Part shown: one piece after another, positions 17,565-28,217 of the stretch
Layout: each line of letters opens with the position of its first letter
Numbering within the stretch: position 1 is the first letter of the stretch
Assembly: GCF_013409255.1 (NCBI RefSeq)
Contig: NZ_JACCAS010000002.1
Location: 434,001 to 498,000, forward strand
DNA from: Paraburkholderia bryophila
Lineage (GTDB): Bacteria; Pseudomonadota; Gammaproteobacteria; Burkholderiales; Burkholderiaceae
Direction: 5' to 3'
DNA length: 64,000 bases
Position numbers and translations under genes: made by a program
The notes under the pieces: generated by a model
Seen by the model: the letters and a program-made list of their open reading frames with translations, nothing else
Told to the model about the DNA's origin: nothing
Databases searched by the model: none

Positions 17565-18110
17565 TCAGGCGCTGGGACCGACTTGCGCCAGCTTGTTGTG
17601 CAATTCCAGCGTCAACGCTTCAATGCGTTCGCTCATCTGCTTGGTCAGCGCGGTGAGCTGCGTGTTCTGCTCGAGCAACGCCACCAGTTGCTCGGTCTGC
17701 CGCGCGGCCAGCGCCTGACGCTGCTCGCTCGCCGTGGCGATATCCTCACGATGCCGCGCGTCGGCATCCGCATGAACTTTGTCGCGATCCGCCTGGCGCG
17801 TTTGCGCGAGCAGGATCAGCGGCGCGGCGTACGCAGCCTGCAAACTGAAGGCGAGATTCAGCAGGATAAACGGGTAGACGTCGAACTTCGTCCAGCCCAG
17901 TATGTTCACGACAATCCACACCGCCACGATCAAGGTCTGCGCAATCAGAAACGTCGGCGTGCCGAAGAATCGCGCGAAGGCTTCCGCCTTCAGCGCGAAC
18001 CAGTCGTCGCCGAATACCGACGTGAGATGAACATGCGGCAGATGGAATCGATAGTGATGATTGCCCTGCGCGTTGGATTGCGGGGGCTTCTCGTGTTTCG
18101 CGTCGCTCAT
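17565..18110 (-). CDS. DUF1003 inner membrane protein
   Basis: A 181-residue protein. Residues about 30-60 hold the family start (FGDDWFALKAEAFARFFGTPTFL), followed by two close membrane helices (QTLIVAVWIVVNILG and YPFILLNLAFSLQAAYAAPLILL). The rest is a long charged coiled coil rich in Gln and Glu, ending IEALTLELHNKLAQVG. DUF1003 proteins have no settled function. The gene is convergent with the GNAT. Confidence 0.88.
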   Translation of the reverse strand: MSDAKHEKPPQSNAQGNHHYRFHLPHVHLTSVFGDDWFALKAEAFARFFGTPTFLIAQTLIVAVWIVVNILGWTKFDVYPFILLNLAFSLQAAYAAPLILLAQTRQADRDKVHADADARHREDIATASEQRQALAARQTEQLVALLEQNTQLTALTKQMSERIEALTLELHNKLAQVGPSA

Positions 18111-18165
18111 GATGGGTGTCCGTTGACTGAAGGGATAAGGTCCATACCGGCTGCGGGCATTGGCG

Positions 18166-18213
18166 CGATTTTGCGTCTACTGTGCGGCTGCTCTGCGTCG
18201 ATTTTGTGTCTAC
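18166..18213. repeat. 33-bp-spaced direct repeat
   Basis: CGATTTTGCGTCTAC (18166-18180) recurs with one change as CGATTTTGTGTCTAC (18199-18213). The repeats start 33 bp apart, about three helical turns, in the divergent gap between the DUF1003 and GST genes. They could be binding sites for a regulator. Confidence 0.45.
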
Positions 18214-18386
18214 GCTTGTCGCGACCGACTATACCGGCCTGACCTATCGATCCTCTTACACGGCAAGCCGCGTGCTGCCCGGCGCGGCATCTCCCGTTTT
18301 GAGCCTGCCCAAAAAAGTAAACTTGCACGCCGGGCTTGCCGGCCTATGCTGTTCGACGGGACAACGCCGTTCCCGAGGAGCGCTTC

Positions 18387-19127
18387 ATGCCGACGCTATT
18401 TTCCTATCCCGACCTGTTCGGCGTAGCAGACAACAATCCGTTCGGCCTGAAAGTTTTCGCATTCATGCGTTTGTGCGGGATGGACTTCGAACATCGCCAT
18501 ATCCTGGACACTAGCCTCGCGCCGCGTGGCCAACTGCCTTATCTCGCCGATGGCGACGTGACGATCGGCGACAGCGACGGCATCATTCTCTACCTGACGG
18601 AAAAGTACGATTTACGCATCGACAACGCATTGTCGCCGGGACAACGGAATCTCGATTTCCTGGTCCGCCGGACGCTCGACGACCTGTACTGGCCCATGAG
18701 TTTTTCGCGCTGGCGCGACGAGCGTTTCTGGCCGTCGTTCCGCGAGGCCATTCTCACAACGCACGCCGATGTCACCGCGAGCGACCTCGAAGCGGCGCGT
18801 GAATACAACCGGTTGCGGTATCACTATCAAGGCATCGGCCGTTATGAGCCGGACCAGATCTATGCAAGAGGTATTGACGATCTGCGCGTCGTAGCGGACC
18901 TGCTCGGCACTGACGGGTTTGTTTTTGGACCTCGCCCTACCAGCGTCGACGCTGCGATCTATGGCTTCGTCGCGAACATCTACTATTACGACATCGACAC
19001 GCCGTTAAAACGGTACGTGCTATCGCGGCCCGCACTCGTTCGACACTGCGAAGCCATTCATGCGCGGATCGACTCGGCGCGCGGCGGCCGCCAGACGGCT
19101 AACGACACGACGACCACCCCAATCTGA
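18387..19127 (+). CDS. Glutathione S-transferase-like protein (metaxin/FAX-type)
   Basis: A 246-residue protein. The N-terminal thioredoxin-like fold (LFSYPDLFGVADNNPFGLKVFAFMRL, then RGQLPYLADGDVTIGDSDGIILYL) has the cis-Pro of QLPYL and the DSDGI in place of ESxAI. The C-terminal helical domain ends VFGPRPTSVDAAIYGFVANIYYYDIDTPL, typical of the metaxin/failed-axon-connections GST group. GAGGAG precedes ATG 18387. The substrate is unknown. The epoxide hydrolase 18 bp downstream may share its transcript, which would suit detoxification of an epoxide. Confidence 0.88.
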   Translation: MPTLFSYPDLFGVADNNPFGLKVFAFMRLCGMDFEHRHILDTSLAPRGQLPYLADGDVTIGDSDGIILYLTEKYDLRIDNALSPGQRNLDFLVRRTLDDLYWPMSFSRWRDERFWPSFREAILTTHADVTASDLEAAREYNRLRYHYQGIGRYEPDQIYARGIDDLRVVADLLGTDGFVFGPRPTSVDAAIYGFVANIYYYDIDTPLKRYVLSRPALVRHCEAIHARIDSARGGRQTANDTTTTPI

Positions 19128-19145
19128 CTTTCACGGAGTCTCTCT

Positions 19146-20105
19146 TTGCACGAACTTCATATCGAAACGTTGCAGGTCGGCGCGCTGCGCATGCGTGTCG
19201 CCAGTCAGGGCAGCGGCCCGCTTGTGCTGCTATGCCACGGGTTTCCCGAGTCGTGGTCCGCGTGGCGGCATCAATTGGCAGCGCTCGCCGCCGCGGGTTT
19301 TCGCGCGGTCGCACCGGACATGCGGGGTTACGGCGGCACCGATGCCCCGCCCGACGCCGAGGCGTACACCCTGCTGCATCTCGTCGGCGATATGGTCGAG
19401 CTGGTGAATGTTCTCGGTGAGCGCGAGGCGGTGATTGTGGGTCACGACTGGGGTGCGCCGGTCGCCTGGCATGCGGCGATGCTGCGGCCGGACCTGTTCC
19501 GCGCGGTGGTGGGTATGAGCGTGCCGTTTTATCCCCCTGCGCGGGACGATTTGCTGACGGCGTTGGAACGGCAAGGCGTGCGCACCTTCTACATGCAGTA
19601 CTTCCAGACGCCCGGGGTGGCCGAAGCCGAATTTGAGGCGGATCCCGAAGCCGCCCTTCGGCGCGTGACCTTCAGCATGTCGGGCGATGGGCCCGATCGT
19701 ATCGTAGCCGGGATATTGGCCCCAGGCGCGGGATTTCTCGACAACACGGTCGACCCTGAGACGCTGCCGGCGTGGCTCGATCGCGAAGAGATCGCTTATG
19801 TAGCGGGCGAGTTTGCGCGCACCGGTTTTCGCGGCGGCCTGAACTGGTATCGCGCGATTCGGCGCACGTCGGAATTAATGGCTGCGTGGCGCGGCTGCGT
19901 GATCCGGCAGCCTTCGCTGTTCGTGGCCGGCGCGAAAGACGACGTGCTCAAGTTTCCGGGCGCACGAGCCCGCGTCGACCATCTTGCGAGCGTGCTGCCT
20001 GGCCTGCGCGGCTGCCATATTCTCGACGGCGCGGGCCATTGGATTCAGCGCGAGCGCGCAGCGGAAGTGAGCGATCTGCTCGTGGCGTTTCTGAAGGGTT
20101 TGTAG
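19146..20105 (+). CDS. Alpha/beta hydrolase, epoxide hydrolase type
   Basis: A 319-residue protein starting at TTG 19146, preceded by ACGGAG 7-8 bases upstream. Oxyanion motif CHGFPESW is at residues 30-37, DMRGYGGTDAP at 58-67, and the nucleophile elbow GHDWGAP contains D101. Two cap tyrosines are candidates within the lid region. The histidine of the triad is in GAGHWIQRE near 298. An aspartate nucleophile points to epoxide or haloalkane hydrolysis; the HGFP and GHDWG motifs favour soluble epoxide hydrolase. It probably forms an operon with the GST. Confidence 0.88.
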   Translation: MHELHIETLQVGALRMRVASQGSGPLVLLCHGFPESWSAWRHQLAALAAAGFRAVAPDMRGYGGTDAPPDAEAYTLLHLVGDMVELVNVLGEREAVIVGHDWGAPVAWHAAMLRPDLFRAVVGMSVPFYPPARDDLLTALERQGVRTFYMQYFQTPGVAEAEFEADPEAALRRVTFSMSGDGPDRIVAGILAPGAGFLDNTVDPETLPAWLDREEIAYVAGEFARTGFRGGLNWYRAIRRTSELMAAWRGCVIRQPSLFVAGAKDDVLKFPGARARVDHLASVLPGLRGCHILDGAGHWIQRERAAEVSDLLVAFLKGL

Positions 20106-20161
20106 ATTCGCGGGCGAGTTGCGGGGGGTGAGTCGCGCGTTGTGAGTCGCGGGTCGCGGGT

Positions 20162-20186
20162 CGCGGCAACGATTCACGTTGCCGCG
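20162..20186. terminator. Bidirectional hairpin between convergent genes
   Basis: CGCGGCAACG-attca-CGTTGCCGCG gives a perfect 10-bp stem with a 5-base loop between the hydrolase stop (+) and the trpS stop (-). No strong T-run is visible. Confidence 0.6.
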
Positions 20187-20223
20187 CAACCGCAACCGCC
20201 CACTTCACTCAACGCCGCGCTCG

Positions 20224-22248
<2,025 letters not shown>

Positions 22249-23181
22249 TCATCGGGGCTCCTGCCGGTCTGTCGTGACCGCCGCCACCGGCCGCGCGGGC
22301 ACGCGTTTTTTGAAGCGCCGCCTGATCGCGGCAGCGGCAAACGGCAACGCCACGCCGATCTTGGCGAACTTGGCGACGAACGCGAGGAACACGGCCAGTA
22401 GCCCGAGTTTTTTCGCCGCGACGCCGACAACCAGCGCGGCAAGACCGTATTCGGCGACGTGATCGGTCGTCTTGTCGAAATCCGCGTAGTGCTTGCCGTT
22501 ATCGAAGTCGATGTCGGCCAGCAATCCGTCCGCGATGATTTTGCTCTGATTGAACGCGGCAAGGTGCGAGGCGACGCCTAACAGCAGGTGGCCGTCGCGG
22601 CCCAGCGCCACCGTCTCGTAGTTGACGTACCGATGCGCGTCGTCGTCGGGTTCGCCCTGCTTGTGAGAGATTGTCGCCCACATCACGCGGTGCATCGTCG
22701 TGTCGTACGTGGGCGGCTGCGCCCAACCTTCGACGTCCAATTCCGGAACGCCGTGCGACTTGCGGACCGGATTCGATTGCGCCTGAAGGACCCGCATTCT
22801 GTGAAGCAGGTCGTCCGCCTTCCAGTTTTGTGCGTCGTCGTCGCGCACATAGCCTTCTTTGGCGAACGAGAGAACCGCGCCCCAGCCCCCCTCGTCCCGA
22901 GCGGGAAATACCATGCCGACCAGCACCTTCTCGTTGACCGCTTGCCCGTAGGCTTGCATCACGCGCGCCGCCGCCTCGGCGGGAAGGAATACATCGCCCG
23001 CCGGCAGCGAAAATGTGGCTTCGTCGGATATCTTGATGCTGCGCGGACCCGCGAGCGCCGACTTCTCGACAATCGCCTTGATTGTCGCCATGGTGGCCTG
23101 GTACTGCCCGCTTTGCGCCCATGCTAATGAAGACGTCAACAACACGGCAATAGACAGCGCGCATTTCAGGAATATTTTCAC
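22249..23181 (-). CDS. DUF2167 membrane protein
   Basis: A 310-residue protein. A signal peptide (residues 1-22, ending SLAWAQS) is followed by the DUF2167 domain with GPRSIKISDEATFSLPAGDVFLPA, VGMVFPARDEGGWGAVLSF and YVRDDDAQNW. Two membrane segments lie near the C-terminus (EYGLAALVVGVAAKKLGLLAVFLAFVAKF), followed by a short Arg/Lys-rich cytoplasmic tail. It should expose a periplasmic domain. It is the first gene of an operon with the M50 protease; envelope stress or maintenance is a guess. Confidence 0.9.
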   Translation of the reverse strand: MKIFLKCALSIAVLLTSSLAWAQSGQYQATMATIKAIVEKSALAGPRSIKISDEATFSLPAGDVFLPAEAAARVMQAYGQAVNEKVLVGMVFPARDEGGWGAVLSFAKEGYVRDDDAQNWKADDLLHRMRVLQAQSNPVRKSHGVPELDVEGWAQPPTYDTTMHRVMWATISHKQGEPDDDAHRYVNYETVALGRDGHLLLGVASHLAAFNQSKIIADGLLADIDFDNGKHYADFDKTTDHVAEYGLAALVVGVAAKKLGLLAVFLAFVAKFAKIGVALPFAAAAIRRRFKKRVPARPVAAVTTDRQEPR

Positions 23182-23524
23182 ACAGCCCCCGCTCGAAAAT
23201 TTTAATTCTTATGTGCTCGCCTAATGAACCTATTGATCTTCTATTCGGCGAATCTGACTGGTTTTCTACAGCACTCCGCTAACGAACTACTTTCAGTTCG
23301 TTGAATTCGCAACAGATATTAGGCCGGGGCGACGAGAACATTCGTTCGTTACTGCACGTAATCATTCACGCGACGCGTTGGCTATTGCCCGATTCCGCAG
23401 TCGTCGTCAAGCCGGCAGGGACAATTCACCACGCCGCAATTGCGATGAAAGCTTGTCTCCGTAGAATCCGGCCGCGACAGCAATACAACCAATAAATCAA
23501 CTATCCTGAGAGCACGAAGAATTA
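23182..23524. other. Divergent promoter region with inverted repeat
   Basis: A 343-bp non-coding region, more AT-rich than its surroundings, between the DUF2167 operon and the porin gene. It contains AACGAACT-actttc-AGTTCGTT (23281-23302), a perfect 8-bp inverted repeat that could be an operator or small hairpin. No other gene is seen. Confidence 0.5.
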
Positions 23525-24619
23525 ATGAAAATTGTCAAATATCTCCTTTTGCCGACGCTTGGCGTCTTGTCGAGCCTGGCTCACGCACAAAGCAGCGTGA
23601 CGCTGTACGGATCGATTGACGAAGGATTCGAATACATCAGCAATCTGGGCGGCCATTCGGACTATGCGATGGTGAGTAACACCCAGCAACTGGGCAGCCG
23701 TTGGGGTATTAAAGGCACCGAAGATCTGGGCGGTGGCGTCAACGCAGTCTTTCAACTCGAAAACGGTTTTAGCCTCAATAACGGCAGCGCTTTGCCGAAT
23801 GGACAGATGTTCGGCCGCCAGGCGTATGTGGGGATCGGCTCGAACCAGTTCGGTACGGTGACGCTCGGACGGCAGTACGACTCGGTGGTCGATTATGTTG
23901 CGCCGTTGGCGGCGGTGGGAAGCTGGGGCGGTACGTTGTTCTCGCATCCGTTCGATGCTGACAACCTCAACGAAACCATCCGCATCAACAACTCGGTGAA
24001 GTACACCAGCGCCGACTACGCGGGATTGCAGTTTGGCGGCTTGTATGGCTTCAGCAACCAGGCGGGTGCGTTCGCGGATAACCGGGCGTGGAGCGTGGGT
24101 ACGCGATATCAGAACGGCCCGTTGTCGGTCGCTGCGGCGTATATGAATATCGACGGCGCTAGCGCCACGACGACCGGCGCCGTCGTTGCGTCGCCCTATC
24201 TGTCGGCGCAACAGCGCGTTGCGGGCGTCGGTGCGAACTATACGATCGGACCGGCCGTGCTTGGTCTGGTCTACACGCATACCGACATCGTCGACCGGCC
24301 GACCGTCCCCAGCAGCACGGTCAAGTTCGACAACGTCGAGTTCAACACCAAGGTCAATATCACGGCGGCGTGGTATCTGGCCGCCATGTACGTCTACACG
24401 CGCGAATCGGTCTCTTCCTCGGGTAGCCACAACAATCCGCACCGCAATGAGGTCGGTCTGATGGCGGACTATCGACTGTCGAAGCGCACCGACGTCTATG
24501 TGCAAGGTGTGTACGAGAAAGCCTCCGGGCAAGATGTTTTCGGCAGTATCGGCGACCTCAGCGAGTCGTCGGGTCAAAACCAGAGCGTCGCTCGCGTAGG
24601 CATCCGCACTTCGTTCTGA
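23525..24619 (+). CDS. Gram-negative porin (OmpC-like trimeric type)
   Basis: A 364-residue outer membrane porin. The signal peptide is MKIVKYLLLPTLGVLSSLAHAQS. The mature start SSVTLYGSIDEGFEYISNLGG and the GSRWGIKGTEDLGGGVNAVFQLENGF block are standard for betaproteobacterial 16-strand porins. The chain ends with Phe (VGIRTSF), the assembly signal. It forms a passive channel for small solutes. It stands alone and is closed by a strong hairpin. Which solute or condition it serves cannot be read from sequence. Confidence 0.95.
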   Translation: MKIVKYLLLPTLGVLSSLAHAQSSVTLYGSIDEGFEYISNLGGHSDYAMVSNTQQLGSRWGIKGTEDLGGGVNAVFQLENGFSLNNGSALPNGQMFGRQAYVGIGSNQFGTVTLGRQYDSVVDYVAPLAAVGSWGGTLFSHPFDADNLNETIRINNSVKYTSADYAGLQFGGLYGFSNQAGAFADNRAWSVGTRYQNGPLSVAAAYMNIDGASATTTGAVVASPYLSAQQRVAGVGANYTIGPAVLGLVYTHTDIVDRPTVPSSTVKFDNVEFNTKVNITAAWYLAAMYVYTRESVSSSGSHNNPHRNEVGLMADYRLSKRTDVYVQGVYEKASGQDVFGSIGDLSESSGQNQSVARVGIRTSF

Positions 24620-24675
24620 TTTGCCGACACGATAACGAGTCGGACATAGGCGCGAATCCGAGCGGTTCGCGTCTG

Positions 24676-24717
24676 GCGGCCTGGCTGGACGGTGCCCAAC
24701 ACCGCCAGCCAGGCCGC
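24676..24717. terminator. Strong bidirectional terminator-like hairpin
   Basis: GCGGCCTGGCTGG and CCAGCCAGGCCGC form a 13-bp perfect stem, extended inward by GGTG/CACC. It lies between the porin (+) and the AraC gene (-), which converge. Confidence 0.7.
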
Positions 24718-24746
24718 GTCATTTGGCGCTCCGATGTAAGTCGACC

Positions 24747-25565
24747 TCACTGCACGTGTTCAAACCCGTTGACGCCGCGCATTGCAAACGCCCGTGGCGT
24801 CACGCCGAATCGGCTATGAAACAGCGTGATAAACGCCGACGTCGACTCATACCCCAGCGACGCCGCCACGCTAGACACCGCCTCGCCTCTCTCCAGCAAC
24901 GGCAACGCCGCGAGCAGACGAACCGCCTGCCGCCACTCGGTGAACGACAAGCCCGTGTCGCTGCGGAACACTCTCGATAGCGTGCGACGGGTCGCGCCCA
25001 CATAACGCCCCCACTCGTCGAGACTACGCGGATCGCCTGGATTAGCGTGCAACGCGCGCGCGAGTTTCAGAAGCCGCGGATCCGTCGGCATAGGCACGAC
25101 CAGGGGCGCCGGACGCAAGCGCCTGATGCGGTCCGCGAGCAGGCACACCAACGCGCCGTCCGGACCATGCGGATCGTAATGCACGGGCAATTCGGAAGTC
25201 GCCAGCACCAGTTCGCGTAGCAGTGGCGTCATGCAAAGCAGCGTGCACTCGCTCGCGAGGTCGGCGCCCGTCAAACTGTCGTCGAGATACAGGCTATGAA
25301 ACGCCACGCATTCGCGCGTGACCACCGTATGCGCGACGTGCGGCGGAATCAGCATCGCGTAGTGCGGCGGTAGCAGATGGTGACCGTGCGGCGTGCTCAC
25401 CTCCAGCACGCCGGCCGTTGCGTACATGAACTGCGCCCACGCGTGACTGTGCGCGCTCACCGTGCCATTGCCCGGTATCGCGAAAGCACGCACGAAAAGC
25501 GGTCGCGGCAGCGCGGTCATCGGCGGCACCAGGTATTCGTCTTTCGTTTTTCCCGCGAGCAGCAT
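24747..25565 (-). CDS. AraC-family transcriptional regulator
   Basis: A 272-residue regulator. The N-terminal half is a cupin-like sensing domain ([26 protein letters not shown]). The C-terminal half has two HTH units ([28 protein letters not shown] and [28 protein letters not shown]). ATG 25565 follows a G-rich GGGGGGA. It is divergent from panB across 78 bp and is a candidate regulator of that gene. The inducer is unknown. Confidence 0.9.
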   Translation of the reverse strand: MLLAGKTKDEYLVPPMTALPRPLFVRAFAIPGNGTVSAHSHAWAQFMYATAGVLEVSTPHGHHLLPPHYAMLIPPHVAHTVVTRECVAFHSLYLDDSLTGADLASECTLLCMTPLLRELVLATSELPVHYDPHGPDGALVCLLADRIRRLRPAPLVVPMPTDPRLLKLARALHANPGDPRSLDEWGRYVGATRRTLSRVFRSDTGLSFTEWRQAVRLLAALPLLERGEAVSSVAASLGYESTSAFITLFHSRFGVTPRAFAMRGVNGFEHVQ

Positions 25566-25643
25566 AACGTGTCCCCCCAGCGCAATTCCACACAGGAGGC
25601 GGATGATAACGTGACGCTCCTTTATCAGCACCGGAGAAGTCGA

Positions 25644-26519
25644 ATGAGCACGCACAAGGCCGCGACACGCAAAACCACGATAGATATCCGCGCACTCAAA
25701 GGCGCGGGACGTCTGGTTTCTCTCACCGCGTATTCCGCGCCGATGGCGAAGCTGGTGGATCCGTACGTGGACGTGATCGTGGTCGGCGATTCGGTCGGGA
25801 TGGTGCTGTACGGCATGCCGAGCACGCTGGGCGTGACACTGGACATGATGATCGCGCACGGCAAAGCGGTCGTGCGCGCGTCGGGCAGCGCGTGCGTGGT
25901 GATCGATCTGCCGTTCGCGACGTATCAGGAGTCGCCCGCCCAGGCATTTCGCTCCGCCGCTCGCCTGCTCGCCGAAACGGATGCGCAAGCGGTCAAGCTC
26001 GAAGGCGGCGTCGAAATGGCCGAGACGGTGCGCTTTTTGTGCGAACGCGGTGTGCCGGTGATGGCGCATATAGGCCTGATGCCTCAGCAGGCGAACGCCA
26101 TGGGCGGCTTCAAGGCGCAAGGTATCGACGAGCGCTCCGCCCAACGGATCTTCGACGCGGCGTTAGCCATGGAACAGGCCGGCGCATTCTGCGTCGTGAT
26201 CGAAGGCACGGCCGAAGCGTTGGCGAAGCGCATCACCGAAGTACTGCAAGTGCCGACGATCGGCATTGGCGCGTCGCCGGCGTGCGACGGGCAGGTGCTG
26301 GTGGCCGAAGACATGCTCGGCGCGTTTAGCGCCTACACGCCCCGCTTCGTCAAGCAATACGCGGAGACGAACGCCGTGATGGAAGATGCGATCAGGCAGT
26401 ATGCTGATGAGGTTCGTAGCGGTGCGTTTCCTGAGTCGAAGCATTGCTTCGCGTATGGGAAGCCGCTGGCGATTTCTGGCAATGATGTACTTCGCACGGC
26501 AGCCACATTGCCCGTGTGA
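25644..26519 (+). CDS. panB: 3-methyl-2-oxobutanoate hydroxymethyltransferase
   Basis: A 291-residue TIM-barrel enzyme. It transfers a hydroxymethyl group from methylenetetrahydrofolate to 2-oxoisovalerate, giving ketopantoate for pantothenate and CoA synthesis. Family motifs are present: [27 protein letters not shown] (metal ligand D), [14 protein letters not shown], and [22 protein letters not shown] precedes ATG 25644. panC and folK are not adjacent, and the flanking AraC gene is unusual for the housekeeping copy, so this may be a second, regulated PanB. Confidence 0.92.
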   Translation: MSTHKAATRKTTIDIRALKGAGRLVSLTAYSAPMAKLVDPYVDVIVVGDSVGMVLYGMPSTLGVTLDMMIAHGKAVVRASGSACVVIDLPFATYQESPAQAFRSAARLLAETDAQAVKLEGGVEMAETVRFLCERGVPVMAHIGLMPQQANAMGGFKAQGIDERSAQRIFDAALAMEQAGAFCVVIEGTAEALAKRITEVLQVPTIGIGASPACDGQVLVAEDMLGAFSAYTPRFVKQYAETNAVMEDAIRQYADEVRSGAFPESKHCFAYGKPLAISGNDVLRTAATLPV

Positions 26520-26581
26520 TCGATGAGGTGCGGTGAAGGCCGGGGCCGACGTTAATTGTTTCCAGCGGGATATCGGACCGA

Positions 26582-27184
26582 TCATTCGTTCCGGACGGCC
26601 CCATCGCCGTATCTGTACGGTATCAACGAAGCTATCGCGCCGGCCCAGAGGATCAACCCCGCGCAAAACGGACCTGAAGAACTCGCGGGTCCCGCATCCG
26701 TCAGATGGGGGTAGACAAGCGCCACCAGCATCAAGGCAATTCCAATCACGTAACGTGCCTTCGACTTGAAGACAACCCCGACAGGAATGAAATGCGCGCC
26801 GATCGTAAAGATCACGAACGGCATTATCCAGATGCTTTGGTTCAGTTTCGTAAGCACGGACGCCCCGACGATAATGATCGCCCACTGAGCCGCGTTGATG
26901 ATGTTAAAGGCTCGCGATTGCCTGAGCCTGCGCGGTGTGCCTTGATTAGCACGATAGGCGGATCTATTACGCCGGAACTGGGCAGACGAGAGCAGAAGAA
27001 GACCGACGCCCGCCGCTACGATGATCAGCAGGACGCCAAGCGCTGCACCGTACACCTGCAGGCACCATAAAACCAGCCAGGCCGCGCCGAATACGGTGAA
27101 GAAGATCGCACCGATCGCACGGCTTGCGCGCACCTCCGATTGCTGCGAGGTCTGATCGGTGGCGAGATGCTGGACAGCGCTCAT
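26582..27184 (-). CDS. Hypothetical membrane protein, four to six helices
   Basis: A 200-residue membrane protein. Helices are visible at AIGAIFFTVFGAAWLVLWCL, GAALGVLLIIVAAGVGLLLL, AAQWAIIIVGASVL, WIMPFVIFTIGAHFIPVGVVF, YVIGIALMLVALVYPHL and FCAGLILWAGAIASLIP. A basic loop lies between the second and third. It resembles DUF7010/DUF6622-like small membrane proteins only in general shape; I do not assign a family. An ATG 15 bp upstream is an alternative start. Confidence 0.7.
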   Translation of the reverse strand: MSAVQHLATDQTSQQSEVRASRAIGAIFFTVFGAAWLVLWCLQVYGAALGVLLIIVAAGVGLLLLSSAQFRRNRSAYRANQGTPRRLRQSRAFNIINAAQWAIIIVGASVLTKLNQSIWIMPFVIFTIGAHFIPVGVVFKSKARYVIGIALMLVALVYPHLTDAGPASSSGPFCAGLILWAGAIASLIPYRYGDGAVRNE

Positions 27185-27379
27185 ATACCGCCTATGCATT
27201 TAGGTAGGTCACTAACAGAAAGCATCTGTAAGCCGATGAAGAACCGTTCCGTTCTTATTCACATCGAAAGCCGGCTGATTGTACACATCACCCGTATTCC
27301 GGCGCATTCCTTTACAGGAGCTTATTACCTAATTCTTGCGCGCGGAAAAGTCACCTTGCCGAACCTAAATCGCATGTAA

Positions 27380-27490
27380 GGACAAATCCACCGAAAGAAA
27401 AATAAGAAGCCCCTCCTGGACATGGTCCCCGCGTCGGAAGGCAGCGCTTATCAGGAGTACGTGCTCACAGCGAAAGGACGCGTATTGGAC
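27380..27490 (+). pseudogene. HxlR-family regulator remnant
   Basis: One frame reads LLDMVPASEGSAYQEYVLTAKGRVL. This matches the wing of HxlR-type winged-helix regulators (…YQEYVLTxKGRxL). No start, recognition helix or C-terminal dimerisation helix remains, so this is a short relic. It lies directly before a transporter relic; HxlR regulators often flank efflux genes. Confidence 0.55.
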
Positions 27491-27570
27491 CCGGACGACA
27501 CGATCGTGCGAATGCCGCCGGACCCGCCCAGAAGAAAGCGCCCACGGCGGCACGGGCCCATGCGCTTTGC

Positions 27571-27717
27571 ATGGCGCTCTCGACGGGCGCCTTCTATGCC
27601 TTTCTCCCGGATGCGTCTTGGGTCGCGCAAGCAGCGTTCGATGTGTCTCCGGCAACATTCGGCTTCTACATGGGCACTATCACCGCCGGGTTCAAAGTCG
27701 GCGGCACTGCTTTGTCT
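27571..27717 (+). pseudogene. Bcr/CflA-type MFS drug transporter remnant
   Basis: One frame gives MALSTGAFYAFLPDASWVAQ followed by AAFDVSPATFGFYMGTITAGFKVGG. This is the central transmembrane region of Bcr/CflA efflux pumps (…STGAFYAFLGGAPYV…, …YGxYFG). About 50 codons remain out of roughly 400, and the frame then loses similarity. With the HxlR relic it marks a decayed regulator-efflux locus. Confidence 0.6.
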
Positions 27718-28007
27718 GATGCTGCTTTCTTCTCCGATTGCGCTGCTCGCTCCGTTATATGTGCGTGTCCTGGATACACACGAAACACATTGATGGACGG
27801 ACAGCGACACGTGGCTCTCTGTGGTGAGTCATTGACTCATTCGTCAAGCGTCGTCTAATGCGCGCTTATGTTTAATCTATTTGGCATCGTCTTTATCGCC
27901 GATATCGGTCGATGCAATTAGACGCGTCATTGCGCTGGAAGCCATTTCTTCTGGCCATCGATAGAAGCGCTAAAGCGCATTGAATTCGATGCCTGCGTCG
28001 ATCGTCA

Positions 28008-28053
28008 TGTCACGTTACGCCGAGTGGGAACAGTGTCCTGTTCTCTCGTGACA
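28008..28053. promoter_or_regulatory. Nested inverted repeats upstream of the repeat protein
   Basis: TGTCACG (28008-28014) pairs with CGTGACA (28047-28053). Inside them GAACAG-tgtc-CTGTTC (28028-28043) forms a second inverted repeat. Nested symmetry suggests an operator pair or a hairpin. Confidence 0.45.
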
Positions 28054-28138
28054 CGCGACACACGCAACGCGAACGCATGCCGTTCAACCCGTCTTGAACC
28101 CGCGCCGTAGCGACGCCCCGCCTCGTCGCGACGACGAA

Positions 28139-28152
28139 GTGCCAATTGGCAC
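28139..28152. promoter_or_regulatory. 14-bp perfect palindrome GTGCCAATTGGCAC
   Basis: The site GTGCCAATTGGCAC lies 65 bp before the ATG of the repeat protein, a normal place for an operator. It is perfectly symmetrical. The binding protein is unknown. Confidence 0.6.
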
Positions 28153-28217
28153 GTTCTCTGCAGTTACACGCCTCGCATTCACCTCAGCGGCACTAACCAA
28201 CACAGAGAGGCAGGGCG

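Larger units (their letters stand above)
27721..28217. other. Non-coding region upstream of the repeat protein
   Basis: About 500 bp without a supported gene. The left part is probably further debris of the efflux locus. The right part carries inverted repeats described separately, and should contain the promoter of the repeat protein. Confidence 0.5.
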
